DNA of 64,000 nucleotides from Nephrocerus scutellatus. Its lineage: Eukaryota > Arthropoda > Insecta > Diptera > Pipunculidae. The first letter of the stretch is position 1. Each line of letters starts with the position of its first letter. The stretch covers positions 20,571,462 to 20,635,461 of the forward strand of contig OX352763.1 in assembly GCA_947095585.1 (NCBI GenBank), read 5' to 3'. The position numbers and the translations under genes are program-made. Of the stretch, positions 1-10,689 are shown piece by piece. Below the pieces are notes generated by a model that saw nothing but the letters and a program-made list of their open reading frames with translations, was not told where the DNA came from and made no database searches.

Positions 1-1589
1 ATTGAAATACGATAGTATGTAGGTATATTTTGCGCTTCAAGAAATCTGATTTGAAAGCTAAGAAGGATGCTTTTTTTATTTTGATTTATAGAACCAAAAA
101 AACAACATATGCAAGCGAGACTGAAGACTCTGGTAAATTAAATCTAAGAGATCGCTTTACATAATTTTTTATGGAATGCTATCTACTCTTGTAAACTAAC
201 TATAATAGTACATTCATTCAAGTTCAGGCTACTCAGTCACTGAAAATAAGAAGAGGCGGTGGCCTTTTACAAATTCCATCTTCATCTGATGGGATCTGTT
301 CATATCAGCAACCTTTTGAAACTTTGCTTATAAAAATTCTCAGCTTCTTAAAAACTTATAATTTTATCTCTGCTGGGGCTTATTTATTATTAACGGATCT
401 TTAGTTCTCTTTATGCGTATTTTCGTCTGGAATTACACCTTCCGAAAACTTATTTTCGTTCTCGCTTAAGAAGTCGATTTCAAAAAATGTGATCTAATTT
501 TTAATAGCTCACCCTGTATTATTACGAGCATACATTTTTTGAAGAAAACATTCCAGTCTTTCATTTGCGATGCTGTATGCAAGTAAAAGGCCAAAACTTC
601 CATTGCATTTTAATAAAGACGGTACAGAAGGGGGAGGAGGAGCAGGAGCAGCACAAGTAGTGAAATATAACTCCATATATGCTAGGTACACCGAGTATTC
701 CCATTCGATCCGAATTCCCTACACAAATGCATTAAAATAAATCTCTCTCCCAACAACAAAGCTACCAGACAATGCAGAATGAACATAAATTTTGCATTAC
801 GACAACATCTCAATTTTTGAAGATGACATGAAAGAATAATTTCGCTGACTTCAAGAAAATCAGGACAAATTACAAAAGGTCACCCCGCCACCAGTACCTA
901 TTCTCAAGGGTTCGCAGCTCGCAGTTCGCCTGCCTAGGATGAAGAAATATGAAAATCTGATGTTGATGGAAGAAATTGATGTTCATCATCGGAGCAGCAT
1001 TGTTTGCGCCAAGCTCACTGAAGCAAATGTCGCAAGTAATTTTTGTTGGAGTTATTGGCGTCGTCTTACTGTAATATGTACTCCTCTGTTAGGAGGAAAG
1101 AAGCTCTCTCAATCTTTCGTGTCAATGAATATGAATTGAAAACTGGAGAATATTTTTTGTTTCAATTTGGGGAAAAATATCATTTGAGGAGATGTACATC
1201 ATTCCAACAAAGTTTCCAGGTGAACAGGCGCCATTTCGCCATTGTTTAGTTTCTGTGTACGTGAGTATAAGGAAAAGATATTTTTTTCATAAGGACATGT
1301 GAAATAATAAAAAAAAAGATACTGCACTACCCACTCACTGTATTACGTGTACCAAAAAATTTATTCAAATAAACTCAAGGTGAATGGGGCAACACAGCTA
1401 GAGGAAAAAGTGGTACACATATTTCCTGACATTGTACATTGAGAAAGTATTCAGAAGTCGCCATTTTTTGTTTTGTTGGTTATTTTTGCAAATAATAAGG
1501 GTAATAATTTTGATGATGTAGGAAGTTAGTCGTAGTTAAAGGAAGAACCAAAATGTTGAGTAGGATTTTGGAATTTTCTTCTTTTAAAT
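1..1589. other. no gene recognised
   Basis: A/T-rich sequence with many stops in all frames. The few short open frames (60-70 codons) show no familiar motif, no repeated module and no splice-like exon structure that I could defend. I see nothing to annotate here. Confidence 0.5.
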
Positions 1590-1930
1590 TGAGAAAGACC
1601 CACAAAAGACCCCCAAAGACCCTCAAATAATACCCAAAAGACTCTAATAAGACTCGCTAAACGACCACCGTAAGACACTCAAAAGACTCTTCAAAAGACT
1701 ACCAGTATACCCCAAAAAGTCCCTTAAAAGAGTCTTAAATACTCCCCAACATACCCGCAATACACCACAAAAAGACCCTCAAAGGCGCCTAAAAATCCCC
1801 CAAAAGACCCCTAAAATACTCTCAAAATATTCGCAAAAGACCCCCAAAATACCCTCAAATGACCCCAAAAGACACACAAGTTACCCTCAAAAGACCCCAA
1901 AAAGAAACCAAAAAGGCCATACAAATCGTA
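1590..1930 (+). repeat. degenerate C/A-rich short tandem repeat (CCCAAAAGAC-like)
   Basis: About 340 bp built from imperfect copies of a 10-11 bp word close to CCCTCAAAAGAC, with drifting spacing. Examples are cccaaaagac, ccctcaaaagac and cccccaaaataccc. Almost no G occurs except in the GAC of each unit, so the strand is strongly skewed. A reverse-complement relative (GGTCTTGAGGT units) lies at 12355-12745. Such arrays are usually decayed minisatellites; no coding role is suggested. Confidence 0.75.
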
Positions 1931-2174
1931 TCAGAAAAAGCTTAGTTCCCAAAATTCCAGACCTTAATGACCATATCCCAGAATTTCCATAGGAAGACGT
2001 CTTAAAGCCGCATCTTAGTCCTACATAACGAATTTCAAACAAATCGGTTGAGAAGGACTGTTAGGTAGGTAGAATGGTGGACTACGCTCTGCTTGCGATG
2101 TCCTCAATTAGCGCTAGTGTGCGCCATTTTGATACCAATAAAACTCAAGGGGTACTAGCATTGATAAGGATAAT

Positions 2175-2412
2175 GTTTAAAACCAGCCTGTATCGTTCAG
2201 GTATGAGATCAAGTCGATGACCCTGAATCTGAGAGCTCTTTCAGGTCGTAAAAAATGCGGTGGCTTGACCCTGCTGGGGGCGGACAACTGCATAGGAAGT
2301 GTACGAGAGTTTCTTTCTCATTATCATCTTTGCAACTTCTGCAGAAATTGTTGTGCGGTATACTCGACTTAGCTGCATGACTGCCCAAGGGCCAGTGGCT
2401 GAGTTGACCTTA
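2175..2412 (-). pseudogene. R1-like LINE: RNase H-distal zinc-knuckle end (remnant)
   Basis: Reading the minus strand gives a frame with GHWPLGSHAAKSSIPHNNF, then CRSC, then HFLCSCPP and a tail KELSDSGSS. This matches in order the C-terminal part of R1/I-group non-LTR retrotransposons: a TGH..(L/I)G.H motif, then a C-x2-C...H-x3-C-type zinc finger and a short end domain. Only about 80 residues remain, with stops after the finger, so it is a dead 3' fragment. Related material lies at 53570-54250. It meets an oppositely oriented LINE fragment at 2412. The family is inferred from motifs only. Confidence 0.7.
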
Positions 2413-2870
2413 TGACGCAAGTACAACATTACCTTTTCCACGACCAACCCATATCACACGTGCAATATTTTCGTAGACTGGGCATATTGTGCGACTCGGA
2501 GCTAAATTTCCGTTCTCATATGAGAAATAATACTGAAAGCCAACCACACTTCGTTTGTGTCAAACAGTGGTCCAAAGAATTTTCCAAACTTTATGTGACC
2601 AGATCCCTTAACATCACTTTTGCCCTCCCCCTCCTTGAGTACGCTAGACAAGCGTCAAGTTTATTTGTTCAGAATCGAGAGCATCCAATGTCGTAGTTTC
2701 CTCCGATTCGATCTTCGAGGTTTACCTTGGGATAATCATCTTATCCTGACTCTCTACCATGACCGCCTCAACCTCTTGAAGAACCCTTGTGGAACGCAAA
2801 GACATTACTGGCATACCTTTCATACACAGCCTCTTCTAAGGCTCCGTCGATTGCGTGTGTTCACATAAAC
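2412..2870 (+). pseudogene. L2/CR1-like LINE: C-terminal part of reverse transcriptase ORF (remnant)
   Basis: Two overlapping frames together resemble the region after the RT catalytic core. The first has RRLGILCDSELNFRSHM, the 'LGV..D..L.F..H' thumb motif, and then LPLLEYARQ, the 'PLLEYAS.VW' motif. The second has IESIQCRSFLRFDLRGLPW followed by DRLNLL, the 'IE.VQ..F..F.LRGL.W....PY..R..LL' motif. A frame change near 2640 joins them, so the copy is broken. No endonuclease or catalytic FADD block is present. The full-length LINE at 16.4-20.5 kb has the same order of motifs, but I did not establish that they are one family. Confidence 0.75.
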
Positions 2871-2954
2871 CTGTACGGCTCTAACAAATCAATCTCCCGT
2901 AAGGTTAACTTAGACCTTACCGTTTTCAATTTTAACCGCAGCACTCCATGCCTT

Positions 2955-3050
2955 AAAACTAAAACTTAAGACTAAGAGATTGAGACTGAGAGATTAAAAG
3001 GTGAATTAGTTTCAATCTCTTAGTCTTAAGTCTAAGTTTTTAAGTTTTGG
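2955..3050. repeat. long inverted repeat (hairpin), 26-bp arms
   Basis: The arms 2961-2986 and 3009-3034 are reverse complements at 23 of 26 positions, around a 22-base loop. The core pairs gactaagagattga against its complement. The outer flanks (AAAACT and AGTTTT runs) also pair loosely, lengthening the stem. It begins about 90 bp after the LINE remnant at 2412-2870. It could be a palindromic repeat end, a foldback element or a small-RNA precursor; nothing decides between them. Confidence 0.85.
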
Positions 3051-3055
3051 TTTTA

Positions 3056-4720
3056 GCTCGTTATAAGCCGAATAAATGGGGGCAAAAATTTATCCATCTA
3101 TTCATTTATCCATCTATCCAACATAGAATGCTTACAAAACTGTATCCCTACTTCGGGCTTTAATTCGTCAAATTGTGCAATCTTTCGAGAGAGAGGAACA
3201 TAGGGAATATGTTTATTTCCAATCCATGTTTGTAAAGAAATATTAAAAAGTTTTATTAAATAAGCTTTTGTGTGCGCAAGTCGAACCAATTTGTTGTTAA
3301 TATTTGGTTTTTTGATCATTTTACCAGCGTTTTGAATTTGTAACGTTATGTCGAACCAATCTTTCGTGGATCAAAGACTTTCCATACTTTTTTGTGGGTC
3401 TGCTCACTGCTGTGAGCAGTTAAGTTAATATAAGTGTTCTTTAAGAAACGTTACTACTACTGCAAGGGATCCGACCTAATACCTAATTAAATTGATGGCA
3501 TGACAGCTTGTAAGTGGTTTTCTGAATTGGCTTTCTGATAAAAAGTCAATTCTATTTACTGTTTGTACCCCATTAACTTTAAAAGCATAACAATATGATG
3601 CATTATAAGTATGTGTTGTTCCTTATACAATAATCAAACGGAAGTCCAAATTGGGGTATTTCATCGTAAAAACTTATTAATTAGGTTGCTTTTCACTTCA
3701 GGGGATACATTTTGACAGCTGGCATAACTATGTGTTAGACACAGACATCAAAAAACTCAAATTGAATGCACACGATAATCATCGCCGATTTTTTCTTTTT
3801 TCTTTTATAAATAGAAAATACACTGCATCCGGCGCTCACTACTCTTAAGTACATCTCGGTAGAATTATTTATCCAATTTCAATCCAACGATTCAATTCAG
3901 AGTAATCATCTGCGTAATCTCCATTATCGCACGATGGAGGAGTTAATGGATTTGATCGGTCTTCGATCGAGACGGCACAACAATTTCAAGTTAAAAGGCG
4001 CAGTTTGATCAATTGGTCGGTTAGCCGATGGCCGCGGTTAGTAGCAGAACCGCAATACAAAGCGTAGATTACAGTCCACAGACAATTGGATGGAGCACAA
4101 TCATTGTTATCGATTGACGGCGCATGTACACTGCACCACTCAACGATCATGCCACTGCAATGCAACGCGAGCGAGTGCAGATCAACAAAGTCACTCTAAT
4201 GGCGATCTAATCATCCACTTGATGGCCATCTGTTAATAAAACGTCAGTAAGTCGAATTTGATGATTTGAGAGACGCGATGTGATGCCAAATCAATTTCAG
4301 ATTCATCGTGACTGTCACAATTGCTTTCTTTCAATCAATTTCGAGTTAATTCAAAAACATGAATCAACTTTTTATTTTTATTTACAATAAATCAGAATTT
4401 GTTGTTGTGTTTCTTTCTAATACCGTCACATTATGATGAGCTGTTGAGATATTGTGACTGCTGCTCAAAATAAGCTTAACCGTAGTGTAGTTATTAACAA
4501 ATAGAGCTCTAGGGACTCTAGAAAGAGACGATTAATTGTTGGCTGCTATTGACAACAAAACAAAGAAAATGGTAGCTCCGACCGCGAAGAGTAGGTTCAA
4601 AAGTTGTCCCAAAATTATGGTAGGATAGCACAAATTGAAAATTGTTTTGAAGTCCTTTAATAAGAGTTAGCCTACATTTTAACAGACGATAACAAAAACA
4701 CGAGTCATTTCATTGTCGAT
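3056..4720. other. no gene recognised
   Basis: Unique-looking A/T-rich DNA. The section 3840-4330 is less A/T-rich and carries many gat/atc words (for example around 3950-4000), but I see no open frame, RNA fold or repeat family. Confidence 0.45.
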
Positions 4721-4724
4721 GGTG

Positions 4725-4935
4725 AAGTGGTTAGAACCATTGGCACCCCCACTTAGATTGGCCTCCAAGGCGTAAATTGTTGCTGGTTTATCAGCATAGG
4801 CCAGTGACTTTACGTTCCCCCTACAGGAAATAATCGAAAGGTGTCAAATCGCATGACCTTAGAGGCCAATTGTCAGGTCTAATTCTCGAAATTCAACTTA
4901 TCGCCAAATTATGATTTCAAAAATTCGATGCTTGC
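4725..4935 (-). pseudogene. DD41D mariner-like transposase, C-terminal relic
   Basis: On the minus strand the frame reads NWPLRSCDLTPFDYFL, a stop, then after a one-base shift VKSLAYADKPATIYALEANL. The intact element at 61225-62528 reads NWPPRSCDLTPLDYFLWG and VKSLVYVDKPQSIDALETNI, so the relic clearly belongs to the same superfamily. The third catalytic aspartate (in PFDYF) is kept, but a stop and a frameshift disable it. FGDKLNFEN lies just upstream on the same strand, matching the preceding segment. No terminal repeats were found. Confidence 0.8.
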
Positions 4936-4984
4936 CGTCGCCTTTTGGCACGAATTCCATCTTGTTATAACCAGAACTCGTTCG

Positions 4985-5640
4985 AATCAATCACCATCAT
5001 CATATTTGGCTCTACCGGGCCGGGCTCGGGTTCGGTACAACCAGATTTGCAGTTTTGCATCCCTAAACACTGGGCGTTCCTGGTTTACGCCATCCTTCAA
5101 GCGTACGCTTGGCCGGCCTCGCTGTCGTGTTCCATAAATCCTATCGCAAAGTACTATCCGAGCAGGATCCTTTTTGCTAATGCAAGCTAGGTGTCCTGCC
5201 CACCGAAGCCTACCGATCTTTATTCTCTTCACGATGTCTGAATCGAGGTAACGCTCGAAGATCACATCGTTACAAAGTCTCCGGAATCGTACTTCCTCAA
5301 ATACGGGGCCTCCAATTCTCCGTAAGACTTTTATCTCGAACGCGGCTTAAAGGTGAGAATGCTTTTTGCTAAGCACTAAAGTTTCAAATCCATATTTAAG
5401 TACTGGTATGAATATTTTCTTATACACAAGTAGCTTGGATGTTATGTTTAAATGTTTAAATGTTATAGTCTTGATAGACTATAGTATGCTTTGTTAGCTT
5501 TAAGGAACCATGCTGTTTTCGGCTGCTACAGTTGACCCAAGATAGTTAAAGGATTGCACTACTTCAAATTCGCGCTAAACTATTTGAATTGAGGGACCAA
5601 TGTTGGATCTTCTACTCGCAGACGTGGCCATCATGTACTT
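4985..5640 (-). pseudogene. RTE-like LINE (family A), 3' end with C-terminal RT domain and GAT tail
   Basis: Minus-strand frame with YLDSDIVKRIKIGRLRWAGH, DPARIVLCDRIYGTRQRG and RPSVRLKDG. This is the basic C-terminal block found after the RT of RTE-type and related LINEs. The part 5270-5600 matches the copy at 49063-49695 through the region encoding 'KAYYSL' and 'SKLLVYKTM'. The element appears to end at 4985 with TAGAGCCAAATATGATGATG on the minus strand, a GAT-repeat tail of the kind RTE elements use. It is 5'-truncated and scattered with frameshifts. Similar copies lie at 27425-27720 and 49063-49860. Confidence 0.8.
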
Positions 5641-5689
5641 TGTTTTGCTCTCATTTATGTGCAGCCCCAGATTTCATGCCATGGATTTA

Positions 5690-6010
5690 ATTTCATGGAA
5701 AGTCACAGAGCCAATTGCGAAGCGCCTTCAAGTCTTCGTCAACAAGTGCTTAAGGCGTATACTGGGAATAACATTATCACAAATAAAGATTTGTGGAGAA
5801 TAAGGCAGCAGAAAATAGGAGAATAGGCGACGAAAATGAAGCTGGATTTTGAGAACTTTGGACTTTGAGAAAGCCAGCGGACGATTTAACGAAACTACTG
5901 GAACGTCTGAACGGCGTCTCTTGAAACCTCAGGCGATAGATCGAGTTCGTTGGCGGGCGTTTGTAGAAGCCCTTCCTCCGCGGGGGAGGAGTAAAGGAAA
6001 TAAAGAAAGA
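5690..6010 (+). pseudogene. RTE-like LINE (family B), C-terminal fragment
   Basis: The + strand reads TEPIAKRLQVFVNKCLRRIL, then after frameshifts RRRKWSWILRTLRKP, and finally VRWRAFVEALPPRGR. The order 'KLQ.FVN.CLR.IL ... KW.WIGHTLRK ... R..W..FV.AL.P' is the C-terminal module of a second RTE-like LINE type. The copy at 39640-41420 reads QSFVNKYLRIILRIFWPN in the same place. Only about 100 codons remain, in at least three frames. It lies directly against the family A fragment in opposite orientation. Confidence 0.75.
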
Positions 6011-6240
6011 TGGTTGTGCAGAAGGTGGTTAAAAAGGACCTCAAATTAGACAAGAAAACAAAAAGTGAATCCTATCATATGCGCCACACCACGAGACGTA
6101 TCACACGCAGAATATACAAAATTCTATTTTGGACTGACACTTATAAAATCTCAGCTAACTAGATCGTGCAGAAGGTGGTTAAAAAGGACCCCAAATAAGT
6201 CGAAATAACAAAATTTCAACCTTTCACACGCCGTTTAAGT
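6010..6240 (+). repeat. two diverged direct copies of a ~152-bp unit
   Basis: The word gtgcagaaggtggttaaaaa begins near 6015 and again near 6167, followed in both cases by ggacc[t/c]caaat and a similar A-rich stretch leading to a CACAC-CGCC segment. The copies are 152 bp apart. The intervening part (gccaca..acgag..cacacgcagaata) resembles 25255-25395, so this is a dispersed repeat, perhaps internal tandem repeats of a non-autonomous element. Confidence 0.6.
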
Positions 6241-9200
6241 GCGATACGTCGATTTATACTTTGTAGCTGTCTTTTTGACACTTTTTTGGAAAAATCCAAA
6301 CCTCCCAATTAACCAACGTCAGTGCTCTAGTTTTCTCGGACAAGCAGCGTTATATCATCAATGGCTTTAAAACTCCCACTTCAAAGAACTCGTGCTCAAA
6401 TAGAGTACTAGTCTACCATGTAGCACCTTTTTGAAGGAAATCCTGGCAACTAAAAGAGCGTACACTAATGTACACAAATCGGAAGCAAAGAATTTCTTAA
6501 AATATTCTATATCTAATAAGCAGACCTTATTTTGAGTGGCATGAATCGGCTATAAATATTACAGATAAAATTACAAAAAAATAAATGAAATCAACTTTCA
6601 ATTTACTGCGGGAGACATATGGTTACTGGCAAACGTATAAGTTTAGTACTTCTTAACATCTGAACGTCTCTTACATGAAGATCAAAGACCATATATGGGA
6701 AGTACCTAATTAGCAACATGAACTCTGGTATACGAATATATATGAGGAAGTTTACGCCAGCATAGTACTGAAGCCCGAAAGGTGTACAGGCTAGATTTAG
6801 ATGAGCCTCCTAAGAGACGACTTCCTCTAAGAATTCATAAGTGACATTTTTCTCTGAAAATCCACCAACGAATGGATTGAATTGCCAACGTTTTCGTAAC
6901 GTACTAAAAATGAATTCATTACCACTTTCTTTCTGTTAACTCGTCTAATCAGTTGGCATAAGCTAAGCCCAAAACTAATGACATAAGTCCTTCAAGTGAT
7001 GACGCTATTTTTTGACATATTCAAAAATTTGCTGCACCTTTTTCATTCAACAACTCAATTGCAATTGTAAGTGTTTCCCCAAATTAGCAAAAATGTGACA
7101 AAAATACACAAAAGTTATACATAAAGGGGTTGTATACTTATGGGGGTGTAAATCTGTGTCAAGTGGAGAACATGCAGAATAGGGTTCGTTAAACATGCGA
7201 CGAGCTAAGCGCGCACTCTTGAACCTCCAAAAATATATGCCGCATATACTCATCTCGTAATGAGCAATGGGAATAAGTCGTCGCATTCAATGAGTCCTTG
7301 TAACTGCCGTTTTCTCCCCCTATTCTTTTCATTTTTTATTTTTCAGAGTATTTTAACGGTAAAGTTGAGCAAATGCATTCAAGTCTCCTCCATTTGTCGC
7401 TGCTTGACATAGTTTCATTCTTTTTTGTTTGACTTTTTTTAAACTGACACCAAAATATGGTCGACGTTACATCTAAAGACGATGAAAGGAGACACAGAAC
7501 CCATTTTCATTTCGAGATTTGATAATTTGTCTTTTTATTTAATTTCATGTGAATAACCATCTTTGACACGATCGTCAGTGACGCTTATATCTACACGAGT
7601 GTGGCCGCAGCCCGTAACATGAAAAGTTGCGCCCCTATAGTTTGTATTATTCAATTAAAATTCAATTTCGTCTTACAATGAAAAAATTTCTCAACATTTT
7701 GAGAATCACTGAATGACAAGTCTAAGAAACACCAGAAGAAAAGTTTGAATACCACTTTAAGACAAAGCAATGAAAGAAATGTTTGAGAGTCATTGAAAGA
7801 GTTGGTGCCATTATGGTTTGTGTCTCTGTTAAAAATTTGTGAACCACTGAATTGGTGCACTGATGACATTTCATCACAGTTTTACAGTTACAATGGTGCG
7901 TTCGTAAGTGATAGAGGCAATTAGTATATAGATTCACTTAAGAAATTTGAAAACCCTCTGTCCAGGAGCTTGTAAGGACTTTTATTGACACAGAAATAGA
8001 CGGTCAATGCGATAACAAAGTTTTTTTTATGAAAATCCTTATTGTCAACCATCTGCCCAACTGTCTCTCTGATTTACGTAGGTGCATAGAAAACACCTAC
8101 CAATGCTCTGACGAACTTTCATGTCACAGCATTTTTTATGAGTAGGCACACTCTGGATGGTTATGCAATGATGTCCTTGTTATGCAAAAGTGCATGTGTT
8201 GCCTCTGAGGCTACATCCGGCATTTTAATCATAATAAATGCACCGTATTCAGTTTTATATTACAAGCGACAAGCGACGAAATGACACTACGACAGCATAC
8301 ACACACACAGAGAAAAAATTGTCGTCATTGAGACGTCGTACGTCTCCGCCTGTCGTCTGCCGTCTAAAATCTCAGAGCGCAAAGGAAAATTCACTGGAGT
8401 TCATATTTCAGTCGGTACATGTCTACAGGGGGGAATAAGGATATGCATTTTATGTTTTATGTTAATCTAACACTGTGTGAGTACCTACGTGTGAGTCACA
8501 CATAGATACGTACATACTCGCATATGCAACATGCATGCAATTTTGTGTTTCAGACCGAAGAGTGGGTGACTGAGTGCAATTGGTGCTCCTTCTTCGTGCA
8601 CTTAATTTTCTTCGACGGTGCGTTAGGTGTGGCGGGACATATGTGCTAAATGCATTGCAAATGCAAAATGCAACAAAAAAAAATCCAACACAACAAAAAA
8701 CGACTTGTTGCTCAGGGTCTTCTCGCTTTCAGTCTATTTCGGCTGCAACATGAGTATGCCATAAATGTGTGCCAGTGCCAGTGCACAACTGAAGCTTGAA
8801 TGAAGTCATTAGGACATGATGATGATGATGATGTGATTTGCATAAATTAAACAAGCAACAACAACAACAGCAACAACAACAACAGCATCAACAACGCATG
8901 TTTTGTGTATATGCATGATGGGATATGAAAGAGAAATTGGATATTCTCATGCGAAGGAACTCAGACATCCGACGACACGTTGGATATGCAAAGCATCAAC
9001 CACTGCAACTTGTTTAGTTAGCAGAGCTAGCCGGACTTGTTTTTCATGTCCTAACTAAGTTTGCTTCGAAAAAATGGTTAAACTTGTTATTATGCAGATT
9101 AGATGTGATTTAAGCATGCGACTGAGGTTGCCTGATGACCATCAGCAGATTGCTCAAGCTCAGTTTCTCCAGTTGGTGCTGGTGGGAATTAAGCTAATTT

Positions 9201-9760
9201 GGGATTGGGTCGAAAAGTTAGTTACTTGAACATTTTGTTAAAATTTGAGTGTGTTTTGGTAAACAAAAAGTAAGTAAAACTTTTAATTGCGACAGTGTTT
9301 TGAGGGTAGCCCGACAACAGTCATATTTAAAAGATTTTTGTTGTCTTGCTAATTGAAGAATTTTTTTCTAACTCGTTTAGCGGTGCAGCTTAATCTTGGC
9401 CATGGTTTATTCCCATTCCTCTCGACGCAATGACGACTTCATTTTTGAGGTTCTGTTCAATCAATCGAAATTCTCTCTCAATCCTAAGGTCGCCAGCATG
9501 ATAACTAGAGCACAAAAGTTTGTCGTCTGCTATGCAAGCGAAGTGTTTAATGTCCCTACGCCTAGAACGTTCTCAATGATAAAATGATAAAAAAAAATTA
9601 TTTCATTACATTTTAATTATTTTATGAACATTTTATCGTTGGTTTCTGCGGTACGGCTAACGATAGAAACGTGAATCAGATTCGAGTCAACACAGCTTCC
9701 CTTCACAATGAAGAGGCAAGAAAAAACTACGGCCACACGAAAATACACGCCTTGTGTTAA
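6241..9760. other. no gene recognised; microsatellites at 8818-8895
   Basis: About 3.5 kb with no open frame above 80 codons and no transposon motif. The only distinct structure is a simple-sequence patch: a short (GAT)n run at 8818-8833 and an impure (CAA/CAG)n run at 8856-8895. A (CA)n run lies near 8300. Confidence 0.5.
8818..8895. repeat. microsatellites (GAT)n and (CAA)n
   Basis: Five GAT units at 8818-8833 are followed, after about 20 bp of unique sequence, by roughly a dozen CAA/CAG triplets ending in catcaacaac. Impure triplet runs like these are common in fly non-coding DNA. The flanks show no coding frame. Confidence 0.85.
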
Positions 9761-9769
9761 GATATTCGC

Positions 9770-10125
9770 TGAGACTAATCACCTTACTCAGCTTATAAAT
9801 GAGCCTACAAGAATACCTCATATTGCAAATCTTTGTTGCGAACATCATTGACTTGTTCCTACATTTTATCCTGATAAATACTACGTCAATGTATTATCTC
9901 TTTTAGGCTCATCAGACCATTGTGTAGTATCAGCCAATTTCTCGTTAATAAGCCACGCAGTTAGAGGAAAAACTCCCAAAAACACAGTATGGCAATGCAA
10001 GAAAGCCAAACGGAGTTCTTTTGGTGTACTAACTGTTCACTATTATTTCACGGTAGCAACGTGAAAGCCGCCCCTGATGCAATCACAAACATTATCCTTA
10101 GAGGCTTAAGAGAATAAGTCTGTCA
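9770..10125 (+). pseudogene. L2-like LINE: endonuclease C-terminus and linker (remnant)
   Basis: The frame reads NHLTQLINEPTRIPHIANL, then with a shift PDKYYVNVLSLLGSSDHCVV and ANFSL, and then NTVWQCKKA. The motif '(T)QL(I/V)N.PTR.P......DLFLT..PD.Y.V....LG.SDH' ends AP endonuclease domains. The full-length LINE here has TQLVNKPTRYPD and LGLSDHALI in the same places. The SDH triad is present but the copy has frameshifts. The RT part seems to resume at 10690, after an inserted tRNA-like segment. Confidence 0.75.
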
Positions 10126-10356
10126 AACTGAAGGAGGATGGATGCTATGACTAGAGCTATTAGGATTAGAGTAGTGTGCTTTAGGTTTTATAAACCTACT
10201 AAGGAAAACCGAATAAATTTCAAATGAGCCAGAAATGATTGCAATGCCTAACTTTTGTGGGTCATATTAGCCTACGATCAGAAATTGAAACAAAAAATAC
10301 TATAATGCCCCAAAAGTAGTAAAAATTGTTGGTCTTTCGTGAAAAGAATCAAAAGT

Positions 10357-10436
10357 TCAGCCTCGTCGTCGATTCCAACGCTCATTTATTAAAAATACAG
10401 CCTCGTCGTCGATTCCAACGCTCACTTATAATGGCA
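10357..10436 (+). repeat. two tandem copies of a 40-bp unit
   Basis: The word cagcctcgtcgtcgattcca occurs at 10358 and 10398 with the same downstream aacgctca[t/c]ttat, so two nearly identical 40-bp units lie head to tail. They sit directly 5' of the tRNA-Tyr-like segment, suggesting that both belong to one composite insertion inside the LINE remnant. Confidence 0.85.
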
Positions 10437-10440
10437 TTTT

Positions 10441-10488
10441 GCACTGCATATCCATAGGTCGCTGGTTCAAATCCGGCTCGAAGGACCA
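10441..10488 (+). pseudogene. tRNA-Tyr-derived 3' half ending in CCA (retropseudogene or SINE head)
   Basis: From 10449 the sequence runs ATCCATAGGTCGCTGG, then TTCAAAT, CCGGC, TCGAAGG, A and CCA. The T arm forms a 5-bp stem (GCTGG/CCGGC, one G-T pair) around TTCAAAT, and the acceptor strand, discriminator base and a CCA end follow. As I remember it, this 3' half is that of fly tRNA-Tyr. The preceding GCACTGCAT resembles the anticodon stem of the spliced tRNA (GGACTGTAG), so the source was probably a mature, intron-less, CCA-tailed molecule. The 5' half and matching acceptor strand are missing, so this is not a functional tRNA gene. Confidence 0.75.
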
Positions 10489-10689
10489 AAAAATGTTGAG
10501 CTCAAAATGAAAAGATTGTTTTCTTTATTAAATGTATTTTCTTTATTTTCAATTTCCTATATCGATTTCACGTTGCAGTTCTCAACTGCCATGAAGAGAC
10601 TAACTTTACTGACATGACCGACAACATCATATGTATACCTTTTACATACAGTAGAGTACATAATAAAGGGTCGGCCGAACCACCAGTTG

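Noticed and set aside
10441..10488. Functional tRNA-Tyr gene
   Set aside because: The 5' half and acceptor partner are missing and a CCA end is encoded, as in a retroposed fragment.
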